Made by a program: the position numbers and the translations under genes. From an uncultured Roseicyclus sp. (lineage in GTDB: Bacteria; Pseudomonadota; Alphaproteobacteria; Rhodobacterales; Rhodobacteraceae): a stretch of 64,000 bases of DNA. The notes beneath the pieces are model-generated. The model made no database searches. It was not told where the DNA came from and saw only the letters and a list, made by a program, of their open reading frames with translations. Position 1 is the first letter of the stretch. Each line of letters starts with the position of its first letter. The stretch lies in assembly GCA_947491935.1 (NCBI GenBank), contig CANLLF010000004.1, forward strand, positions 248,001 to 312,000. Direction: 5' to 3'. Below, piece after piece: positions 27,411 to 37,356 of this stretch.

Positions 27411-27832
27411 TCATTCGACGTGTTGCCGACGATGCCGCGCGTCAGGCCTGTTTCGACATCCGCCGCGCGGTTTTCATCGATGAACAGAAGATCCCCGAGG
27501 CCGAAGAATGGGACGCGTATGATGCAACCTGCGTGCATTACCTGGCCGAGGATGATGCAGGCCCGGCAGGCACTGCGCGCCTGATCGCGCGCGGCAGCAG
27601 CGCCAAGATCGGGCGTGTGGCCGTCCTGAAACCCCATCGCGGCACCGGTCTGGGCGCCCGGATCATGCGGGCTGTGATGGATGATGCGGCGAAACACGGG
27701 TTCACCCATGCCGAGCTGGAAGCACAGGTTTACGCCCTCGCATTCTACGAGCGTCTGGGGTTTGTGGCGGAAGGACCGGACTTTGATGACGGTTCCGGCA
27801 TTCTGCACCGGGTGATGCGCACAAAGCTCTAG
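27407..27832 (+). CDS. GNAT family N-acetyltransferase
   Basis: A 141-residue protein with the ElaA/GNAT layout: an N-terminal beta strand, FDIRRAVFIDEQKIP, then the acetyl-CoA loop in RVAVLKPHRGTGLGARIMRA and a C-terminal ALAFYERLGFVAEG. The substrate is unknown. The start is the GTG at 27407 within the GTGA overlap with the GST gene. The spacing and overlaps suggest an operon with the two genes before it. Confidence 0.92.
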   Translation: MIIRRVADDAARQACFDIRRAVFIDEQKIPEAEEWDAYDATCVHYLAEDDAGPAGTARLIARGSSAKIGRVAVLKPHRGTGLGARIMRAVMDDAAKHGFTHAELEAQVYALAFYERLGFVAEGPDFDDGSGILHRVMRTKL

Positions 27833-27883
27833 TTCGATAAATTTGTTCGTGTTACGTTCTTCTGAAATCAGAAGGATTCTGCC

Positions 27884-28432
27884 ATGCCCTTTGGCCCTCG
27901 CCTGAACCGGACGTTGCGTGCGTTCATCGAACGCCAGAAGCTGTTTTTTGTGGCAACGGCCGCACCGGATGGTCAGGTGAACCTGTCGCCCAAAGGCGCC
28001 GACAGCCTGCGGATCATCAGCGATACACATATCCGGTGGCTGAACCTGTCGGGCAGCGGCAACGAGACCGCCGGGCATCTGCGCAAATCCCCGCGAATGA
28101 CCCTGATGTTCTGCGCGTTCGAGGGCGACGCCTTGATCTTGCGGGTGTATGGCAGTGCGACCACGTTGCATCCGCGTGATCTCGGATGGGCCGCGGCGGC
28201 TGCGGACTTCCCCGACATGGCGGGGACCCGGCAGATTTTTGACCTGACCATTGATCGAGTCCAGACGTCGTGCGGGACGGGCGTGCCGGTGATGGCGTTT
28301 CAGGGTGACCGGGTCGATACCGAACTCGTGCCGTATTTCGAGGATTTGGGCCCGGACGGGGTCAATGCCTTTTGGCGCCGCAAGAACACCGAAACCATCG
28401 ATGGCTTCCCCACCGGATTGTTCGAGGATTGA
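27884..28432 (+). CDS. Pyridoxamine 5'-phosphate oxidase-like flavoprotein
   Basis: A 182-residue split-barrel protein of the PNPOx-like family. The N-terminus shows LRAFIERQKLFFVATAAPDG and QVNLSPKGADSL, the flavin-binding strand pattern, followed by NETAGHLRKSPRMTLMFCAF. The family includes oxidases, reductases and haem-related proteins; this one probably binds FMN but its substrate is unknown. The start ATG at 27884 is preceded by AGAAGGA. It lies 51 nt after the acetyltransferase gene. Confidence 0.9.
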   Translation: MPFGPRLNRTLRAFIERQKLFFVATAAPDGQVNLSPKGADSLRIISDTHIRWLNLSGSGNETAGHLRKSPRMTLMFCAFEGDALILRVYGSATTLHPRDLGWAAAAADFPDMAGTRQIFDLTIDRVQTSCGTGVPVMAFQGDRVDTELVPYFEDLGPDGVNAFWRRKNTETIDGFPTGLFED

Positions 28433-28623
28433 GGCCGCGATTCAATCAAAGCGGTTGCGGCGGCGTTAACCTTCGCGTCCATGGCGTAAGAATCTGGGAT
28501 ATCTGCGACATTTCGGCATAGATGCGCGCGTTTGTCCGCTGGACGCCTATAACCTCAGTCAGTAACAGCAGTTCAAGCTGGGCGCACGGGGGATTCCGTG
28601 GCCCGCATTTCGTTTTCTTCAGC

Positions 28624-28641
28624 GCGCGGAGACGTCCGCGC
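28624..28641 (+). promoter_or_regulatory. Small hairpin in the petABC leader
   Basis: GCGCGGA-GACG-TCCGCGC is a perfect 7-bp stem with a 4-nt loop, about 25 nt before the Rieske start and just before its ribosome binding site. The leader between the PNPOx-like stop at 28432 and the Rieske start at 28667 is 234 nt and otherwise empty. The hairpin could affect translation or mRNA stability; there is no direct proof. Confidence 0.4.
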
Positions 28642-28666
28642 CCGAGAGCAAGAAGGGATGAACCCC

Positions 28667-29260
28667 GTGTCACACGCAGAGGACCCGTCGGGCGAACGCC
28701 GCGACTTCCTGTACTACGCCACCGCCGGTTTCGGCGCGATCGCCGCTGGCGCCGCCGCCTGGCCGTTGGTCAACTCGATGAATCCCTCGGCTGATACCCG
28801 CGCCGCAAGCCAGATGCGCGTTGACGTATCCGGCGTGTCCGAAGGCACGCAGCTGACGGTTTTGTTCCTGGGCAAGCCGATCTTTATCCGACGTGCGACG
28901 CCGGACGAGATCGAGGCGGCGCAGGCCGTTGAACTGGGCGAGCTTCCTGATCAGATCGCACGCAATGAGAACATCTCGGGCGACGTAGAGGCAACGGTGG
29001 AGAACCGCTTCCTGCCGCCATTTGGCGGCGACGAAGGTGGCGGTGCTGCTGCCGGTGGCTGGCTCGTGATGCAGGGCGTCTGTACGCACCTGGGCTGCGT
29101 GCCGCTCGGCGATGGCGCCGGTGATTTCGGCGGCTGGTTCTGCCCCTGCCACGGCTCACACTATGATACCGCTGGCCGTATTCGTCGCGGCCCCGCGCCC
29201 GAGAACCTGCCGATCCCGGCGGCAGAGTTCATCGACGACACAACAATTTTGCTCGGTTAA
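28667..29260 (+). CDS. petA: Ubiquinol-cytochrome c reductase Rieske iron-sulfur subunit
   Basis: The 197-residue Rieske protein of the cytochrome bc1 complex. A twin-arginine signal anchor ([19 protein letters not shown]) is at the N-terminus. The [2Fe-2S] ligands are Cys139 and His141 (VCTHLGC) and Cys159 and His162 (CPCHGSHYD); Cys144 and Cys161 form the disulfide. The start is set at the GTG at 28667, because AGAAGGG lies 9 nt upstream and the product begins like the Rhodobacter protein (SxAED...[11 protein letters not shown]). An ATG at 28658 would abut the ribosome binding site. It is the first gene of petABC. Confidence 0.97.
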   Translation: MSHAEDPSGERRDFLYYATAGFGAIAAGAAAWPLVNSMNPSADTRAASQMRVDVSGVSEGTQLTVLFLGKPIFIRRATPDEIEAAQAVELGELPDQIARNENISGDVEATVENRFLPPFGGDEGGGAAAGGWLVMQGVCTHLGCVPLGDGAGDFGGWFCPCHGSHYDTAGRIRRGPAPENLPIPAAEFIDDTTILLG

Positions 29261-29274
29261 GGGAGGAACGACTT

Positions 29275-30630
29275 ATGGGTGGTATTCCCCACGACCATTA
29301 CGAACCGAACTCACGCGGCGAGAAGTGGCTCCACCGCCGCTTGCCGATCGTGGGTTTGATGTACGACACGCTGATGATCCCCACACCCAAGAACCTCAAC
29401 TGGATGTGGATCTTCGGCATCGTGCTCGTCTTCTGCCTGGTGATGCAGATCATCACCGGCGTTCTTCTGGTGATGCACTACACGCCGCATGTCGACATGG
29501 CCTTTGCCTCGGTCGAGCACATCATGCGCAACGTGAACGGGGGTTGGGCGATCCGCTACATCCACCAGAACGGCGCCTCGCTGTTCTTCATCGCCGTTTA
29601 TCTGCACATCTTCCGCGGCCTCTACTACGGGTCCTATAAAGCGCCCCGCGAGGTCACGTGGATCATCGGGATGCTGATCTATGTGCTGATGATGGCCACG
29701 GCGTTCATGGGCTACGTTCTGCCCTGGGGTCAGATGTCCTTCTGGGGTGCCACGGTGATCACCGGCCTCTTCGGCGCTATTCCCTTCATCGGCGAAGGTA
29801 TCCAGACTTGGCTTCTGGGCGGCCCGGCCGTGGACAATGCCACGCTGAACCGGTTCCTGTCGCTGCACTACCTGCTGCCCTTCCTGATCCTGGGTCTCGT
29901 GATCGTGCATATCTGGGCCTTCCACACCACGGGCAACAACAACCCCACAGGTGTTGAAGTGCGCCGCACCTCGAAGAAAGAAGCCGAGGCCGACACGCTT
30001 CCGTTCTGGCCCTACTTCGTAATCAAGGACCTGTTCGCCCTGGCCGTGATCCTGGTGATCTTCTTCGCCATCGTGGGCTTCATGCCGAACTATCTGGGCC
30101 ACCCCGACAACTATATCGAGGCGAACCCGCTGGCGACGCCTGCACACATCGTGCCCGAATGGTACTTCTTGCCGTTCTACGCGATCCTGCGCGCCTTCGA
30201 TCAAGAGGTCTGGGTTGTGATCGCGGCCGATTTCCTCACAGGCGGCATCGTCGATGCGAAGTTCTTCGGTGTAATCGCGATGTTCGGTGCCATGCTGGTG
30301 ATGGCGCTTGCCCCGTGGCTGGATACGTCCAGCGTGCGGTCCGGTCGGTATCGTCCGATGTTTAAGTGGTGGTTCTGGGTCTTCGCGTTCAACTTCGTCG
30401 TCCTGACGTGGGTTGGTGCGCGCCCGGCGGAGGGCATCTATCCCTACATCGCGCTGATCGCCTCGGCCTATTGGTTCGCGTATTTCCTGGTGATCCTGCC
30501 CCTTCTGGGCGTCATCGAGAAACCGCTGCCGCAGCCCGACACGATCGAGGACGATTTCAACGAACACTATAGCGGCGATGACGGCACGCCCGGTTCCGGC
30601 ACGGCGGCTGCGCCGTCCCCGGCAGAGTGA
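29275..30630 (+). CDS. petB: Cytochrome b subunit of the bc1 complex
   Basis: A 451-residue polytopic cytochrome b. The long single-polypeptide form with eight helices is visible: [40 protein letters not shown], and [15 protein letters not shown] with haem-ligand histidines; the Qo-site signature is [14 protein letters not shown]. The tail after the last helix is acidic and proline-rich. It begins 14 nt after petA with GGGAGG upstream, and its end overlaps the region of the petC ribosome binding site. Confidence 0.98.
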   Translation: MGGIPHDHYEPNSRGEKWLHRRLPIVGLMYDTLMIPTPKNLNWMWIFGIVLVFCLVMQIITGVLLVMHYTPHVDMAFASVEHIMRNVNGGWAIRYIHQNGASLFFIAVYLHIFRGLYYGSYKAPREVTWIIGMLIYVLMMATAFMGYVLPWGQMSFWGATVITGLFGAIPFIGEGIQTWLLGGPAVDNATLNRFLSLHYLLPFLILGLVIVHIWAFHTTGNNNPTGVEVRRTSKKEAEADTLPFWPYFVIKDLFALAVILVIFFAIVGFMPNYLGHPDNYIEANPLATPAHIVPEWYFLPFYAILRAFDQEVWVVIAADFLTGGIVDAKFFGVIAMFGAMLVMALAPWLDTSSVRSGRYRPMFKWWFWVFAFNFVVLTWVGARPAEGIYPYIALIASAYWFAYFLVILPLLGVIEKPLPQPDTIEDDFNEHYSGDDGTPGSGTAAAPSPAE

Positions 30631-30647
30631 GAGAGAGGATACTGACA

Positions 30648-31457
30648 ATGCTCAGGAAACTTGCAATCAGCACCACCGCGGCGCTGGCCCTCTCCACCGG
30701 GGGCGCCATGGCCGCAGGCGGCTCCGGCTACGTTGAAAACTATGCCTTCTCGTTCGAAGGGCCGTTCGGCACCTTTGATCAGGATCAGCTTCAGCGTGGC
30801 CTCCAGGTCTTCACCGAAGTTTGTGCGGGCTGTCATGGCCTGCAATATGTCCCCCTCCGCACGTTGGCGGATGAAGGCGGCATCGGCTGGACCGAAGATG
30901 AAGTGCGCGCCTATATCGACGAGAACTTCATCGAGATCTTCGATGACGATCTTCAGGATTTCCGGATGGCGACGCCGAACGACAATTTCCCGGCCAATAC
31001 CGGGGTCGGCGCACCGGATCTCAGCCTGATGGCGAAGGCGCGCGCAGGCTTCCACGGCCCGGTCGGGCTTGGCATCAACCAGTTCCTCTACGGGATCGGT
31101 GGGCCGGAATATATCGCGTCGCTTCTGACCCACTACACCGGCGAAGATGTCGAGCAGTTCGGGACGATCCTCTATGAGAACGAGACCTTCGAGGGCGGCT
31201 TGATCTCCATGGCACCCCCGCTTTGGGAGGATGCCGTGGAATATGCCGATGGCACGCCGGCAACCGTCGAACAGATGGCTTTGGACGTGTCCGCATTCCT
31301 GATGTGGACGGCGGAGCCGCATATGATGGCGCGCAAGCAAATGGGCATCGTCGCGGTCATCGTGCTCGGCATTTTCTCGGTGCTGCTATACCTCAGCAAC
31401 AAGCGCCTTTGGGCACCCGTCAAGGCCGCGGCCAAGAACCGACGCCCGGCTGAATAA
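30648..31457 (+). CDS. petC: Cytochrome c1 subunit of the bc1 complex
   Basis: The 269-residue cytochrome c1. A cleavable signal peptide ([20 protein letters not shown]) precedes the mature part. The haem-binding motif is CAGCH, and the axial methionine is expected in [10 protein letters not shown]-terminal membrane anchor ([18 protein letters not shown]) is followed by the basic tail. The start ATG at 30648 has GAGAGAGG 9 nt upstream; a GTG at 30627 overlapping the petB stop would put extra residues before the signal peptide. A hairpin terminator follows at 31483. Confidence 0.97.
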   Translation: MLRKLAISTTAALALSTGGAMAAGGSGYVENYAFSFEGPFGTFDQDQLQRGLQVFTEVCAGCHGLQYVPLRTLADEGGIGWTEDEVRAYIDENFIEIFDDDLQDFRMATPNDNFPANTGVGAPDLSLMAKARAGFHGPVGLGINQFLYGIGGPEYIASLLTHYTGEDVEQFGTILYENETFEGGLISMAPPLWEDAVEYADGTPATVEQMALDVSAFLMWTAEPHMMARKQMGIVAVIVLGIFSVLLYLSNKRLWAPVKAAAKNRRPAE

Positions 31458-31482
31458 TCGCCGTCACCGTCTGAACCAGCGA

Positions 31483-31505
31483 ACGCGCCCTCCGGGGCGC
31501 GTTTT
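31483..31505 (+). terminator. Intrinsic terminator after petABC
   Basis: ACGCGCCC and GGGCGCGT form an 8-bp GC-rich stem with a 4-nt loop, followed by TTTT. It lies 26 nt after the petC stop and separates the bc1 operon from the thi operon running the other way. Confidence 0.85.
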
Positions 31506-31529
31506 GCGTTTCCAAGGGCGGCTTCCGCC

Positions 31530-32219
31530 CTACATCCACGGCGCCAGAATGGGTGCCTCGGTGGCAACAGCCTCCCGCAGCGGCATATCAAGCGCCACCG
31601 CCCCATCCTCCAGCAACAGCACCCGGTCGCATAGCTGTTCCGCGTCGCGCAGATCATGGGTCGCCATCAGGAGTGTCTGGCCAGTCTCGTCGCACAGCGT
31701 GCGCACCAGCATCAGCATCTCGCGGCGCAGGCCGGGGTCGAGCGCGGCGAACGGCTCATCCAGCAGCGTCAGAGGCCGGTCGCGCAGCAGCATCCGCGCC
31801 AGCGCAACGCGGCTCTGCTGCCCACCAGATAACTCCGCCGGTTTCCGCCCCGCCATGTCGGGCAGGCCGACGCGATCCAGCGATGCGGCGACTCGCGCCC
31901 GATCTTCGTCCCGCAGGTTCAGGTTGGGGTCGATCCCAAGCGCCACATTGTCGAAGACGGTCAGGTGCGGAAACAGGTTGCCGTCCTGAAACAGGATTGA
32001 CAGCGGCCGACTGGCGACCGGCGCGCGGGAGACGTCCCGATCTTCGATCCAAACGCGACCGTTATCGGGCCAGATGAACCCCGCAATCAGCGACAGAAGC
32101 GTCGATTTTCCGCTGCCGGACGCACCCATCACGGCCACACGTGCGCCCGCCGGGATCGTCAGATCGGCTTGCAGGCAGAACGTGCCTTGCTGAACGCGCA
32201 TCTCTTCAAAGCGAAGCAT
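31530..32219 (-). CDS. thiQ: Thiamine ABC transporter ATPase ThiQ
   Basis: A 229-residue ABC ATPase. The Walker A motif is GASGSGKST, the signature motif is LSGGQQSRVALARML, and the Walker B is LTLLDEPFAALD, followed by the H-loop MATHDLRDAEQLC. It drives import of thiamine through ThiP. The gene overlaps the 3' end of thiP by 14 nt and is the last gene of the riboswitch-controlled operon. Specificity for thiamine follows from the operon, not from the ATPase itself. Confidence 0.95.
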   Translation of the reverse strand: MLRFEEMRVQQGTFCLQADLTIPAGARVAVMGASGSGKSTLLSLIAGFIWPDNGRVWIEDRDVSRAPVASRPLSILFQDGNLFPHLTVFDNVALGIDPNLNLRDEDRARVAASLDRVGLPDMAGRKPAELSGGQQSRVALARMLLRDRPLTLLDEPFAALDPGLRREMLMLVRTLCDETGQTLLMATHDLRDAEQLCDRVLLLEDGAVALDMPLREAVATEAPILAPWM

Positions 32220-33771
32220 TCACACGCCCTCCCCGGTCGAACAGCCAGAACAAACCCAGCGACAACGCCATCAGGAGAACGGCTGCCCCCTGCGCGTCAT
32301 TGGTGCGATAGGATCCGAACAGGCGGTACATCTCCAACGGCAATGTCTCCTGCCCCGGGGCGGAGAAGAGCGCGATAACCCCCAGATCGCCCATGGAAAA
32401 TGCCGCTGCCAGGCCCGCACCGAACCCCAACGGGCGGCGCAGGCGAGGCAGGATCGCATGGCGCAGGCGGGCCGTGCCGTGCAGGCCCAGCGCGTCGGCC
32501 AATCGGCCCTGCGTTGCCTCGGCCTCCGCCGCGGCCGGGATCAGGGCGCGCAGAAGGAAGGGCAGGGCCACCAATGCGTTGACGAGGCCCGTGATCTGCA
32601 GGCTCAGCGCAATGGGATCGGCCACCGGAAAGACGATCAGAAACAGGCCCGTGCCGATCACCAGCGGTGAGACCGCGATGGATAGGAGGCCCACGCCTTC
32701 CAATCCGGCGCGGGCCGCGCGCCCCGCGATCAACAGCGCAATGGGCAGGGCGAGTGTCACCGAGAGTGCCGTGGATCCCAGCGCCACGAAGATCGATCGC
32801 AACGCCGCCTGCCACGTGGAGGCGGGCAGGCCCGCAATGGCCCCGATGCCTTCTGCTGTGACAGCCACAAGCGGCACGACGATGAAGAGGCCAGCCACGA
32901 GCAGTACGGCGATATCCCAAAGGCGCGCCGTCCGCGTATCGCCGGGCCAGGCCATCGCTGGCCGATCCAGCCCACCGCCGAAGCCCGACGCTCCGGCCAG
33001 ACGCCAGGCCAAGAGGCCCGCGACAACGCAGATCGCCACCTGGATGACCCCTAACAAGGCAGCCCGGCCCAGGTCGAAATCGAAGCGGAACGCCTGGTAG
33101 ATCGCAAGCTCCACCGTGGTGGCGGACGGCCCCCCACCCAGGATCAGGGCAACCGCGAAACTCGTTGTGCAGATCAGGAAAATCACCAGGGCAGCGCCGG
33201 GCAGGGTCGCGCGGAGAAGCGGCCATTCGAAATGCCGCCGCGTGGCACGTCCGTCGAAATTCAGTGCATGGGCCAGCCGGACCCGTTCGGCGGGAATGGC
33301 AAGCCACGCCTGCAGAAGCAGCCGGGTGGCGAGCGGCAGGTTGAGGAAGACATGGGCCAGCACCACGCCGAAGAGGCCGTAGATTTCAATTGTCCCCGCG
33401 CCGATCCCGGTCAGGGCGGCATTCAGCCACCCGGCGCGGCCAAACACGGCCAGAAGGCCAAGCACCGCAACGATCACCGGCAGGATGAACGGGGCACCCA
33501 TCAGGGCCACGTAGGCCCCGCGCCCACGAAACCGACGCCGCGCCAGGGCGCGCGCAACCGGGATTGCGGCAAGGCACGACACCACGGCCGAAAGGGCCGC
33601 CTGCACCAGGGTGAACCGGATCGCGGCCCAGTCCGAGGACCGCAACCCGGCAAAGCCCTCGGCCCGCAGCACCACGGCGACAAGCGGGCCAAGGATCATC
33701 AGAACGACCAGCAGGATGAAGGCCCCGCCGATCGCCTGAACCCCGCTTATTGGCTGAGCGCGGCTTGCCAT
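32206..33771 (-). CDS. thiP: Thiamine ABC transporter permease ThiP
   Basis: A 521-residue fused-dimer permease with about 12 membrane helices, made of two similar halves, as expected for ThiP, FbpB-type permeases. The EAA loops, which contact the ATPase, are visible in LATRLLLQAWLAIPAERVRL and near the second half at LADALGLHGTARLRHAILPRL. It overlaps thiB by 25 nt upstream and thiQ by 14 nt downstream, so all three are translated as a unit. Thiamine specificity is inferred from ThiB and the riboswitch. Confidence 0.95.
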   Translation of the reverse strand: MASRAQPISGVQAIGGAFILLVVLMILGPLVAVVLRAEGFAGLRSSDWAAIRFTLVQAALSAVVSCLAAIPVARALARRRFRGRGAYVALMGAPFILPVIVAVLGLLAVFGRAGWLNAALTGIGAGTIEIYGLFGVVLAHVFLNLPLATRLLLQAWLAIPAERVRLAHALNFDGRATRRHFEWPLLRATLPGAALVIFLICTTSFAVALILGGGPSATTVELAIYQAFRFDFDLGRAALLGVIQVAICVVAGLLAWRLAGASGFGGGLDRPAMAWPGDTRTARLWDIAVLLVAGLFIVVPLVAVTAEGIGAIAGLPASTWQAALRSIFVALGSTALSVTLALPIALLIAGRAARAGLEGVGLLSIAVSPLVIGTGLFLIVFPVADPIALSLQITGLVNALVALPFLLRALIPAAAEAEATQGRLADALGLHGTARLRHAILPRLRRPLGFGAGLAAAFSMGDLGVIALFSAPGQETLPLEMYRLFGSYRTNDAQGAAVLLMALSLGLFWLFDRGGRVNASL

Positions 33772-34736
33772 GTTGCCAATGCCTCATCGCGGATCGCGGC
33801 AGCCTCTTCCGCAGAATAGATCAGCGCAACATTCGGCACAGTCAGGGTTTCGAACCCGTCCGGCAGGGCCTCGGGCGCAAGCGCGGCGGGGTACATCCAG
33901 TTGGTGGTCGGGATCACCTCCTGGAAGGCGGGCGTCAGCATGAAGGTCAGGAACCGGCCCGCCAGACCGACATCATCCGCCGTGTTCAGAATCCCGGCTA
34001 CTTCGATCTGAAGGTAGTGCCCTTCGTCGAATTCGGCGGCGGCAAAGCCTGCATCCTCTTCTGCAATCAGGTGATAGGCGGGCGAGGTCGTGTAGCTCAG
34101 CACCATGTCGGCCTCGTCTTCCAGGAACAGGCCATAGGCCTCCGACCAGCCGGGCGTCACGGTCACGACATTGTCGGCCAACCCCTCCCAGATCTCCGCT
34201 GCGCCATCGCCATAGACATGCTGCACCCACATCAGAAGGCCCAGACCGGGGGTGGACGAGCGCGGGTCTTGGATCACGATGCGGGTGTCTGAAGCCGCCA
34301 GTTCGCCGAAGGTCGACGGCACGTTTTCCATGTCGGCCCGGTGGACGAAGGCGAAATAGCCCCAGTCGAATGGCAGGAAGTTGGGATCGGTCCAGACCAC
34401 CGGCAGCGTCAGGTCGTTGGCCATGATGTTGTGCTCGGCCATCAGGCCGGCCTCAACTGCCGCAGCCGTCAGGTTGGTATCCAGGCCCAGCACGATGTCG
34501 GCGTCCGAGCGTTCCCCTTCGAGCCGCAATCGCGACAGGACGGCAGCGCCGTCGCCTGCACCCACAAATTGCAGATCGCAGCCACAGGTGGCCTCGAACG
34601 CCTCTTCGATTGCGGGGCCGGGGCCCCAATCGGTTACGAAGCTGTCATAGGTATAGACCGTCAGAACGGGCGCATCCTGCGCATGCGCAGCCCCGACCAT
34701 GGCAATCATTCCCGCAGCGATGATGGTGGATTTCAT
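33747..34736 (-). CDS. thiB: Thiamine ABC transporter substrate-binding protein ThiB
   Basis: A 329-residue periplasmic binding protein with a signal peptide ending near GAAHAQ. The mature start [20 protein letters not shown] and the [20 protein letters not shown] segment are typical of ThiB. Further down, [24 protein letters not shown] and TNWMYPA fit the thiamine-binding type. It captures thiamine or its phosphates in the periplasm for ThiP and ThiQ. A GGAGGAG sequence lies upstream of the ATG, and a TPP riboswitch precedes it by about 55 nt. Confidence 0.96.
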   Translation of the reverse strand: MKSTIIAAGMIAMVGAAHAQDAPVLTVYTYDSFVTDWGPGPAIEEAFEATCGCDLQFVGAGDGAAVLSRLRLEGERSDADIVLGLDTNLTAAAVEAGLMAEHNIMANDLTLPVVWTDPNFLPFDWGYFAFVHRADMENVPSTFGELAASDTRIVIQDPRSSTPGLGLLMWVQHVYGDGAAEIWEGLADNVVTVTPGWSEAYGLFLEDEADMVLSYTTSPAYHLIAEEDAGFAAAEFDEGHYLQIEVAGILNTADDVGLAGRFLTFMLTPAFQEVIPTTNWMYPAALAPEALPDGFETLTVPNVALIYSAEEAAAIRDEALATWQAALSQ

Positions 34737-34790
34737 ATCTCACTCCTCCAAAAACTGTGGGCGAAGTGAAGTCCGGGTATCCCGAGAAAC

Positions 34791-34880
34791 CTTCCCTCCG
34801 CCGGTTCTAACCGGTTCAGGTTCAACGGGTCAGCTTGCGCAATCTCAGCCATGGGTGTCGTCAGACGCCCGGGCCCCCCG
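34791..34880 (-). ncRNA. TPP riboswitch in the thiBPQ leader
   Basis: On the minus strand the leader has the THI-box landmarks in order: a GGGGGGCCC start, CTGAGA at 34848-34843, the ACCCGTTGAACCTGA core at about 34830-34816, and CCGGTTAGAACCGG forming the terminal stem, closed by CGGAGGGAA. These are the residues that bind the pyrimidine and pyrophosphate of thiamine pyrophosphate. TPP binding should shut down expression of thiBPQ, probably at translation, because the GGAGGAG site lies about 55 nt downstream and no U-run follows the aptamer. Confidence 0.93.
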
Positions 34881-34962
34881 AGGTAGGGCAACACGTAAGT
34901 CAAACCGGGGGTGGCGGCAAGCGGCTTGGCATTTGTGCCGCACCCGGCTAACCCGTGGCGCT

Positions 34963-36066
34963 ATGAGCATGAATTCTTTTGGCCACCTGTTCCGCGTCAC
35001 CACCTGGGGCGAAAGCCACGGGCCCGCCCTGGGCGCGACGGTGGATGGCTGCCCGCCCGGTATCCCCGTCGATGCGGCCGGGATCCAGCAGTGGATGGAC
35101 CGCCGCAAGCCCGGCCAGAACAAGTATACGACCCAGCGGCGGGAAGCCGATGAGGTTGAAATCCTGTCGGGCGTGTTCGAGGGGCAATCGACCGGCACAC
35201 CGATCCAGCTGATGATCCGCAACACCGATCAGCGGTCCAAGGATTACGGTGACATTGCCGAGAAGTTCCGGCCCGGCCATGCCGATATCACCTATTGGCA
35301 GAAATACGGCATCCGCGATTATCGCGGCGGCGGCCGATCCTCGGCGCGCGAAACAGCGGCGCGGGTGGCGGCGGGCGGCGTGGCGCGGGCGGCCCTGGCG
35401 CAGATGCTGCCCGATCTGCGGATCACCGGTTACATGGTGCAGATGGGCCCCCACGGGATCGACCGGAACCGGTTCGATCTGGCGCAGGTGGAGCAGAACC
35501 CGTTCTGGGTGCCCGATGCGCAGGCGGCAGAGGACTGGGGCACGTATCTCGATGGCCTGCGCAAATCCGGTGACAGTGTCGGCGCGGTGATCGAACTGCG
35601 CGCCAGCGGGATGCCCGCCGGTCTCGGCGCGCCGATCTATGGCAAGCTGGATACCGATCTGGCCGCCGCGATGATGAGCATCAATGCCGTGAAAGGGGTT
35701 GAGATCGGCGACGGGATGGCCGCCGCCGCGCTGACCGGATCGGCGAATGCCGACGAGATCCATATGGGTGCGAATGGCCCGGAATATTCGTCCAACCATG
35801 CCGGTGGGATCCTGGGCGGCATTTCGACAGGTCAGGACGTGATCATCCGGTTTGCGGTGAAGCCGACCTCGTCCATCCTGACCCCGCGCGCCACGATCAC
35901 CAAGTCGGGCGAGGCGGCCGAGATCGTCACCAAGGGCCGCCATGATCCCTGCGTCGGTATCCGCGCCGTCCCGGTGGGCGAGGCGATGATGGCCTGTGTT
36001 TTGCTGGATCATATCCTGCTTCATCGCGGTCAGATCGGTGACGGCAATGGCGGCCAGATCGGGTAA
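34963..36066 (+). CDS. aroC: Chorismate synthase AroC
   Basis: AroC makes chorismate from EPSP, the last shared step of aromatic amino acid and folate synthesis, and needs reduced FMN. The 367-residue protein has [20 protein letters not shown] at the N-terminus, [20 protein letters not shown] and [16 protein letters not shown], which are the FMN- and substrate-binding signatures, and [15 protein letters not shown] near the end. The start ATG at 34963 is chosen; an ATG at 34969 is possible. It is divergent from thiBPQ. Confidence 0.98.
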   Translation: MSMNSFGHLFRVTTWGESHGPALGATVDGCPPGIPVDAAGIQQWMDRRKPGQNKYTTQRREADEVEILSGVFEGQSTGTPIQLMIRNTDQRSKDYGDIAEKFRPGHADITYWQKYGIRDYRGGGRSSARETAARVAAGGVARAALAQMLPDLRITGYMVQMGPHGIDRNRFDLAQVEQNPFWVPDAQAAEDWGTYLDGLRKSGDSVGAVIELRASGMPAGLGAPIYGKLDTDLAAAMMSINAVKGVEIGDGMAAAALTGSANADEIHMGANGPEYSSNHAGGILGGISTGQDVIIRFAVKPTSSILTPRATITKSGEAAEIVTKGRHDPCVGIRAVPVGEAMMACVLLDHILLHRGQIGDGNGGQIG

Positions 36067-36226
36067 GAATTTTTTAAACCTTTAGCGGTCTAACTCTCGG
36101 TATGAGTAGTTTTTCCGGACTCGGTCCAATCCACGCGCAAAGCGGCAAATCAATACAAGATGTGCCATTTTCTTGCCCCATTTCACCTAAATATGGTGGT
36201 ATCGGGGTTTCGGATCTGGATGTCTG

Positions 36227-36943
36227 ATGGGGCAGTATTCACATACGGCCGCGCCGCAGCGCGGGATGGTCACGATCGATTGGATGCTGGCCAGCGTCGG
36301 CGGAATTGCCCTGCTGCTGTTCGTCGGCTCGATGATCCGGACGAACCTTGAAACGGACCCGACGCGCGATGTCGGCGGCTTTCGCATTCTGGCGGACGGT
36401 GACGAATTGTTGGCCTTTCAGGATTTCAGCTTCGGCGCCGCCGGATGGAACCTGAGCGAGACGACAACGGATCTTCCCGGCCTCGGCCCCGTCCTTGGCC
36501 CGAACGGCGCGGCGCCCGTCAACCGGTCCTTCTCGGTCCCGGATGGCACCGATAATGTGCACTTGTCGTTCGATCTTCACCTGATCGGCGACTGGGCCGG
36601 AGATATCCATATCGCCCTTGACCAGGTGGATGTTCTGGCTCTCACGCGGCCCGATCCGGCGGGCGATGTGCCGGGCCTGACAGCATCACGCGTCGGTGGC
36701 CATCTTGCGGCCGCGCAACCCGTAGAAGTCACGCCCACTACTGCCGACGGCACGCCGCCCGGATCAGCAGATGGATTCACAACCTACAGTGTGCTCCTCC
36801 ACGTGGCCGATCCCGGCGACGGCTTCATGCTGCGCTTCTGGACGGAGGCAAGTGTGGGCCCCGAAGCGTCCTGGGCCCTCGACAATGTAACCGCGATCGG
36901 GATCGCCGATCAGGCCGTCGACCGCGACCAGGTGGCCCGTTAA
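36227..36943 (+). CDS. Single-pass exported hypothetical protein, pilin-like anchor
   Basis: A 238-residue protein. After a short basic leader it has a helix (VTIDWMLASVGGIALLLFVG, about residues 15-34) like those of TadE/Flp-type pilins. The rest is a beta-sandwich-like domain (NVHLSFDLHLIGDWAGDIHI, WALDNVTAIG) that resembles lectin-like or concanavalin-like modules. Its stop overlaps the thioredoxin stop by 4 nt. An AT-rich 160-nt leader follows aroC. The role is unknown; surface exposure is likely. Confidence 0.65.
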   Translation: MGQYSHTAAPQRGMVTIDWMLASVGGIALLLFVGSMIRTNLETDPTRDVGGFRILADGDELLAFQDFSFGAAGWNLSETTTDLPGLGPVLGPNGAAPVNRSFSVPDGTDNVHLSFDLHLIGDWAGDIHIALDQVDVLALTRPDPAGDVPGLTASRVGGHLAAAQPVEVTPTTADGTPPGSADGFTTYSVLLHVADPGDGFMLRFWTEASVGPEASWALDNVTAIGIADQAVDRDQVAR

Positions 36944-37335
36944 AGGCCCGCATCCAGCAGCGCCCGAATCTCCGCCTCGCGCGTTCCGGCGACGATGCGG
37001 CCCACCTCCTGCCCATCGCGGAACAACACCAGCGTGGACCGGCGCGGGATATTGAGGTTGCTGGCCAGCTCTCCGCGCCCATAGACGTCCCAATCGACGC
37101 GGTAGAACGTCATCGCCGCATCATAGGCCGGGTTGGCGGCGCGCAAGGCGTTGATCGTCCGCTCCTGGCTGCGGCAGGTGGAACACCAATCCGCCGCGAA
37201 ATCGATGAACACCGTCTCCCCGGCGGCAATTTGCGATTCGGCGGCGCCGGGCGCGTAATCGATCGTCTGCGCCTGCGCCAGAACGGGTGAGATCGCCATG
37301 GCGGCGGCGGCAAGGATCAGGGTGCGACGGTTCAT
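36940..37335 (-). CDS. Exported thioredoxin-like protein
   Basis: A 131-residue protein with a signal peptide (LILAAAAMAISPVLAQAQ) and a thioredoxin fold with the active site CSTC in FIDFAADWCSTCRSQE. The cis-proline segment is NIPRRSTLVLF. It resembles the periplasmic C-terminal domain of DsbD, and the gene before it is ccdA, 21 nt away with an AAAGGAGG site between them. Together they would carry reducing power from cytosolic thioredoxin to the periplasm. Confidence 0.9.
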   Translation of the reverse strand: MNRRTLILAAAAMAISPVLAQAQTIDYAPGAAESQIAAGETVFIDFAADWCSTCRSQERTINALRAANPAYDAAMTFYRVDWDVYGRGELASNLNIPRRSTLVLFRDGQEVGRIVAGTREAEIRALLDAGL

Positions 37336-37356
37336 GGGAAACCTCCTTTTGAGGGG

